This document shows, piece after piece, positions 59,216 to 64,000 of a DNA stretch of 64,000 nt. The position numbers and the translations under genes were made by a program. The stretch lies in the NCBI RefSeq assembly GCF_900496995.4, contig NC_044019.1, forward strand, positions 1,426,001-1,490,000, written 5' to 3'. How positions within the stretch are numbered: the first letter of the stretch is position 1; each line of letters starts with the position of its first letter. The notes beneath the pieces were generated by a model, which was given only the letters and a program-made list of their open reading frames with translations, was not told the DNA's origin and searched no databases. This DNA is from Aquila chrysaetos chrysaetos (lineage: Eukaryota > Chordata > Aves > Accipitriformes > Accipitridae).

Positions 59216-62200
59216 TCAATGTGAAGAGGTAAATTGCATTGACTAAATCAAAACCGATTCTAGCCTGCCAGCTGAATTTGGTGATCGCTCCTCAATGCCT
59301 CTCCCTCCGAATGAAAACACCTTCCTGGTTATTCTTGGTCCTGACTCAGAGAAGCTGATGCTTGAAAGTACCTGAAAGATACCATCAAACACTTGGCATT
59401 TTCAATAATTTATCTTAAATTTTCAGCCATGTACAACTGGAAAATAAAAATCTACAGCACCATCTTCTAAAAAGGCACTTTCTGAGGACTGTCTTGCTTA
59501 AAAAAAATAAAATCACTCCAAGTTTTAAACAGTGGAACTGATTTGTTTTAAAAGGACCCTATGTTAACTACCCGTGTTAGGTGAGGGGGTACCTCAGACA
59601 AGATTTGAAAAGGCCAGGGCACGTGGGATGGAAAGTGGATGGAGTCTCTCCATCAACACCCTTGTTTCTGTAAAACTGACGCTTCGGTATTTTCCTTCGC
59701 AAGCCTCTCCCTTGCAATTTCTTCCCCTCCATATGCACCTTTGCCTACTCAGGGACAACAATTTGGTTTTGTTTTAGTGTTATAGGGATCGGGATTCTTG
59801 AGACTCTGCTAGGGAGGTAAAATGTAGCATCCTGTACCCATCTCATTCATACCTCAACTACAGAAAGTACAAAATCTTCTACTAGCAGAAAGCATCAATT
59901 AGCTCAAGCTCTAACCATTATCTTTTCAGGTTTACAAAAAAACGATGAGTGAACTGGCTAAAGTGAGGTTTTATTTAAACATGTGCCGAAACAAAAATGA
60001 TATCCTAACACCCAGTATCAATCTAAAGTACCATCTTTGGGTAGAAAAGACAGACAGCAATCTTTCCCTTTGACATCCCTACGGATTTTTTCACTAGATG
60101 CAATCAACCTGCCAGTAGCAGCCACAAAACTCCACAGCACTGAAAGGGACAGAGTATCTGCCTGGCGTGACCAGAGACTAAGATGGCCATTTAGAAATAA
60201 CGATCTCCAAAAACTGAATTTAGTTTCAATGTCCATAATCTGAGCTTTTGATTCCTTGGTTATAAAAGTGCTTCGAGTAAGGTTCTAAACCCTCAGTTCA
60301 CAAAACGGGGAAAATACCAAAAGAGGACAAGATATGAAGAAAGTATTAAAAAAAGGCCTCAAGCATTTTTAAGTATAGGCTGAGCTTGGAATTTCACCAG
60401 AGCGGACTTCAAGACTAGTAGAAAACTAGTATTCGTAGCTGGAATTTGTACAGAAGATGACTATCTGGTATCTTATGTTGAGCATTTTATAGGACAAAAA
60501 TCTGTACATGAAGAAGTGAAAATAGTTTAGGACCAATAGCATCTTGAAATAATTTGACTGACAACTTCCAGAAACCCATTTTACTCCTGAAGACCATTTC
60601 TGTGGCCAAACAAACTTCCAAAAGGATGCCAGAATGAACCCTATAAAAATAACTTTTGGATGCGTTTAACCAGATTACACACTGAACAGTAACACAGCGA
60701 TCCTGAGTAAAATGGCCACAGCTGAAGTGCCCTACAACGGAAAAAAGCTACTTACAGTGGAGTCAGTCATTCTGTTAGCAGATGTTGCGAGAGTTGAACG
60801 CCTCAACTACAAAACGCTCTACTTCTCTCCAAATCTGGATCTACTAGTCACCAGATCGCAGGTTTCGGCAAGGCTTTCTGCTAGAAAAAAGTTACGAGAA
60901 GCACTGCCGCCAGCCCCGGGGAGCGGTTCCCGCTGTTGGCACAGCACCAGTGCTGCAGCTGCAGGTCTGTATGGCCGATACCCTAAGGCTGCTCCTTCCC
61001 CAGTCCAGCCCGGGGGCCCTTGTGCGTGCTCCCACCACGGAAGCAATTAGTGGCACTTGTTAAGTACAAGTGAGGTCTCGGTGCAGTCAAACTGGTACAG
61101 TGTCTTAGGAGGCGGGAACCGTTTTTCTAGATAGGCATAAAAACGAGGCCAGTATGTCTGCAAAGTAGAACTGTCAGCCTTTGCCCATGTCCTTCTTTGG
61201 ACTATATACAGACAGCTCCCAGCAAGAGAGGGGGATCTGGTATGCCACTCAAGATTTCCCCAAACAGCACATAAAATTTGAGATTTTTTTTTCTTTTTAA
61301 AGGAGAGCAGGTACAAAAATAAAAGAAATCCATATACTCTGAAAATATACTGGAAACTGCCACCACAGATGAGGTACCATTTATCCCGACCCCCCACCCC
61401 CAAACTGCAAACATCAAAATATATATGTTTTTAAACAAAGGAGGAATATCTGGCTATTTAATCTCAGTTAAAATGACAGCACCCTTTGTTACACTTGATA
61501 TTTCACACCATTAATTCTCTTTTGAAAAAAACAAGATATCTAACTAACCTTGATTCCTTGCTTATCTCCTCATTCCTTAGTGCAGTAATTGTCCATCTCC
61601 ATTTAAATAAATATAGCAGCTACAGCATCATAAATGTGTGGCCCTCACAACGCCAGTAACTTGATATCGTAATACAAGTAAGTATCGGCACTTTACGTAG
61701 ATATTTGCAAAACCAAGAATAGAGATTAAAACGTCCAAATACTCTTCACATGAAAACCAGGTAAAATGCTAGCTCGACAAGTAATTTAAGTCACTTTCCC
61801 AATGAAGTTTCTTTTAATTTTTTTTTTTTTGTGAAAGTAGCAAGCAAAAAAGCTTCTCAAATCATAGTCACTGAGCGCAGGCAGGATGAGAAGCATACAG
61901 TGTCTTTGAAAGGAACATTAAAAGACTTTTTAAAAAGGAATTTTCATCGAAATGCCAGAAATCCACAAGTCTTTGTAAAATAGTTTTTTTAAAAAAAATT
62001 CTCTGTTTTAAAACAATTTTCCGTAAAAAGCCTAACCTGAACCTTTTATAAACAGAACTGCTAGCTAGAACGCTTCTCAGAGAAAACTGTCAGGTCACAG
62101 ACGAAGAAAAACGTTTGAGACTTATTCGGAAACCATCTTGCTCAAATTATTTTGTTACACCGACCTCCCTGCAGCAGGTTTATCTGAAGGCGCTGAAAGG

Positions 62201-64000
62201 TAAGTGCATTAAGAAGTCAAAGAGCGTGGCTGGGCCAGTCCCGGCTCTGCGGGTGCAGCTGGCGAAGGCGTGCGGCTCCCAGGACCCCAGAGACTCTCAG
62301 ACACGTCAGGGTCTGCCGAGTCTCCCTCGATCACCCTCCCACCTCCTCTCCGGGGACCCCCAAGCCACTAGCCAACTGCCCACCGTCACGACTATTTCCA
62401 GTGCAATTTTAGCTTTGCAAAGTTAGTCTTTTTACATTATCTTCCTTGATATTGGGAGATAAAATATGTATATACACTAACGGTTTAGTAAAGCTCTTTG
62501 AGACAGTGTTGTGAACAGCACTACATACATTTCAATACAATATACAAATGCACAAAATACAGTACTTTGTTTTCTGGCAGAAAAAATGGGGGAGATTCAC
62601 GTCTGTTGAAGCAAAACGGGCTCAGATTTTAGGCTCAAAATACAGTATATTGGCAAACAGCGGATTTCATGAGAATGACAGGAGATAAGCTACTTGTATC
62701 AACCCACTGGTTTTCATGTGGAGAGCAGGTGGAGTTCAGAAGGGCTGGGATAACAGCAATGCCCATACAAACGATCTGCAGTATATATACTATGAACCAG
62801 TGCAAATAAAAACAGTCAAAAATGCAGTTCACGAGTTTACAAAGTGCAAAACTCCCCAGTCCCCTCATTGAATAAATGCTCGTCTCTGACATCTTAAATA
62901 TTGTCTTACCTTTAAAGTGGAATGAAAGAGTCCCATTAATTTGTTTCACATTTCAGTGATTTAACATGTTAGAACTATCCCAGCCCTCTTTATTTGCAAA
63001 GTGAAATGAAGTTACCAATAACTTAATTTTAAAAGGAAAGTCATTATCAAAGAGGAAAAAAGCCTAAAAACTTTTAATTCCAGACATTTTACTGATGTCA
63101 AATAGATTTAACTAAGCATGTAAAAACTTAGATCTTAATAAAAAACCCCTTCCATTTAATTCAAATATCCTCCACATTTCAAAGCCAAAAATATGGCCAA
63201 TTCCTTTGTTAAATCAAAACACTGCAGTGACAAGTAAAGCTTGCAGAATTCTAGAAGCATTTTTGCTATTTTTGATTTAAAAAAGGAAAATTCAAGATTC
63301 CTTCTGACTATAAAACTTTCCTTTCAAAATTAAGGCTTTTACTTTGTCCTTTTAAAATCATGGAGGTGTCCATTCTTCCACAGTTAGTGGTACAAACACT
63401 GCTTTAGTACAGCTCAATGGACACAGTTTTTCTTTAGAACGCTTATTGCACTAAAAGATAGCAAAACAAGTTGTCAGTTTTTAAAAAATAAACATGGTTA
63501 CATTTCTAAAAAATAAAAGTTGATGTTGACCATATGTTCTGTAATAATTAAATTAAAGCATTATTATTACTCTAATAAATATAAAAGAAACAAAAGGAAG
63601 CTAAACTTCAAAAAACACATACATATGAAATCACATTAAGGTGTGAGAGGCAGCAAGTAAACTAGCATTTTTCTTTTTTCCAAAAAGACCTTAGCTCTAA
63701 AGTTTCAGTTCTGGTGTTTACTATATGTAGTCCCATAAAACTTGGGACATCTGATCTCCTGTGAAGCTTCAACATATTTGACTTGCCAGATAGAAAACAA
63801 TTGAAACTTTTGGACTAGGTAAAACAGCAGCTTTAGTAAATTCACCAGGGAGCAAGAAGAGTTTGGATCACTACTGCCTGCACGTAATACCACTAGCTTC
63901 TTTGCTTTTAAAAAGGGAACTATTGGAGCTGAGAACTCCAAAGCTGTGAAGAAAGACACAAAGGCAGCAGTTGGCTAAATTATGTTCAAATTATTGGATT

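Larger units (their letters stand above)
53105..64000 (-). other. AGO3: putative AGO3 3' untranslated region (partial)
   Basis: About 10.9 kb of AT-rich, CpG-poor sequence contains no exon-like reading frame on either strand. In human the gene upstream of TEKT2, on the same strand, is AGO3, a small-RNA-binding Argonaute whose transcript has a very long 3' UTR. The strand, position and UTR-like composition fit. None of the Argonaute C-terminal peptides is present, so the coding part must lie beyond 64 kb. Several internal minus-strand AATAAA signals could give shorter isoforms. Assignment rests on synteny. An intergenic region with a separate non-coding RNA is the alternative. Confidence 0.55.

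Noticed and set aside
53105-64000. Possible Argonaute coding exons
   Set aside because: No frame on either strand carries recognisable Argonaute C-terminal motifs, and all open frames are short. The coding part must be outside the window.
1-64000. CR1 LINE or endogenous retroviral sequence
   Set aside because: No reverse-transcriptase, gag or envelope motifs and no typical CR1 3' end were recognised by eye. A repeat-masking run would be needed to exclude old fragments.

Overview
The window looks like a piece of a vertebrate nuclear genome, most likely a bird. It carries spliced animal genes with GT-AG introns. The first 34 kb are very GC- and CpG-rich, the ADPRS and TEKT2 introns are short, and no mammalian-type interspersed repeats were recognised. 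The gene order COL8A2 - ADPRS - TEKT2 matches, in inverted orientation, the vertebrate block known from human 1p34.3 (AGO3 - TEKT2 - ADPRS - COL8A2 - TRAPPC3). All coding calls rest on reading the exons directly. Human sequences were compared from memory only.

Layout. 1-4 kb: GC-rich upstream DNA with no recognised gene. About 3.95-4.56 kb: CpG island with a purine tract, a (CAGCC)7 repeat and a CAG|GTAAGG donor, a candidate non-coding first exon of COL8A2. 4.47-28.17 kb: candidate first intron, GC-rich with AT-rich islands and simple repeats. 28.18-35.86 kb: COL8A2 (+) coding sequence in two exons, encoding a 695-residue type VIII collagen alpha-2 chain. 35.86 to about 38.99 kb: its 3' UTR. 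ADPRS (-) converges on it. Its six coding exons lie at 45.77-42.05 kb (373 residues), with a candidate poly(A) signal near 40.96 kb. TEKT2 (-) lies directly upstream in tandem, with nine coding exons at 51.67-46.69 kb (427 residues). From about 53.1 kb to the window end there is AT-rich DNA with no recognisable coding exon. By synteny and a terminal AATAAA on the minus strand this is best read as part of a very long AGO3 3' UTR, whose coding part lies beyond the window.

The genes are not an operon or a pathway. COL8A2 is a secreted network-forming collagen, ADPRS removes serine ADP-ribose after DNA damage, and TEKT2 is a structural protein of ciliary and flagellar doublet microtubules. The spacing is tight: the TEKT2 poly(A) signal is about 0.7 kb from the ADPRS start codon, and the putative AGO3 3' end lies just beyond the TEKT2 promoter island.

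The most unusual DNA feature is a perfect inverted repeat of 2 x 47 bp with a 3-nt loop (45776-45872), nine bases upstream of the ADPRS start codon. Each arm carries a CTCF-like motif. A G18-C26 homopolymer junction in the TEKT2 promoter island is also odd. Both could be biological or assembly artefacts. A cluster of antisense splice-like signals in the COL8A2 3' UTR could not be identified.
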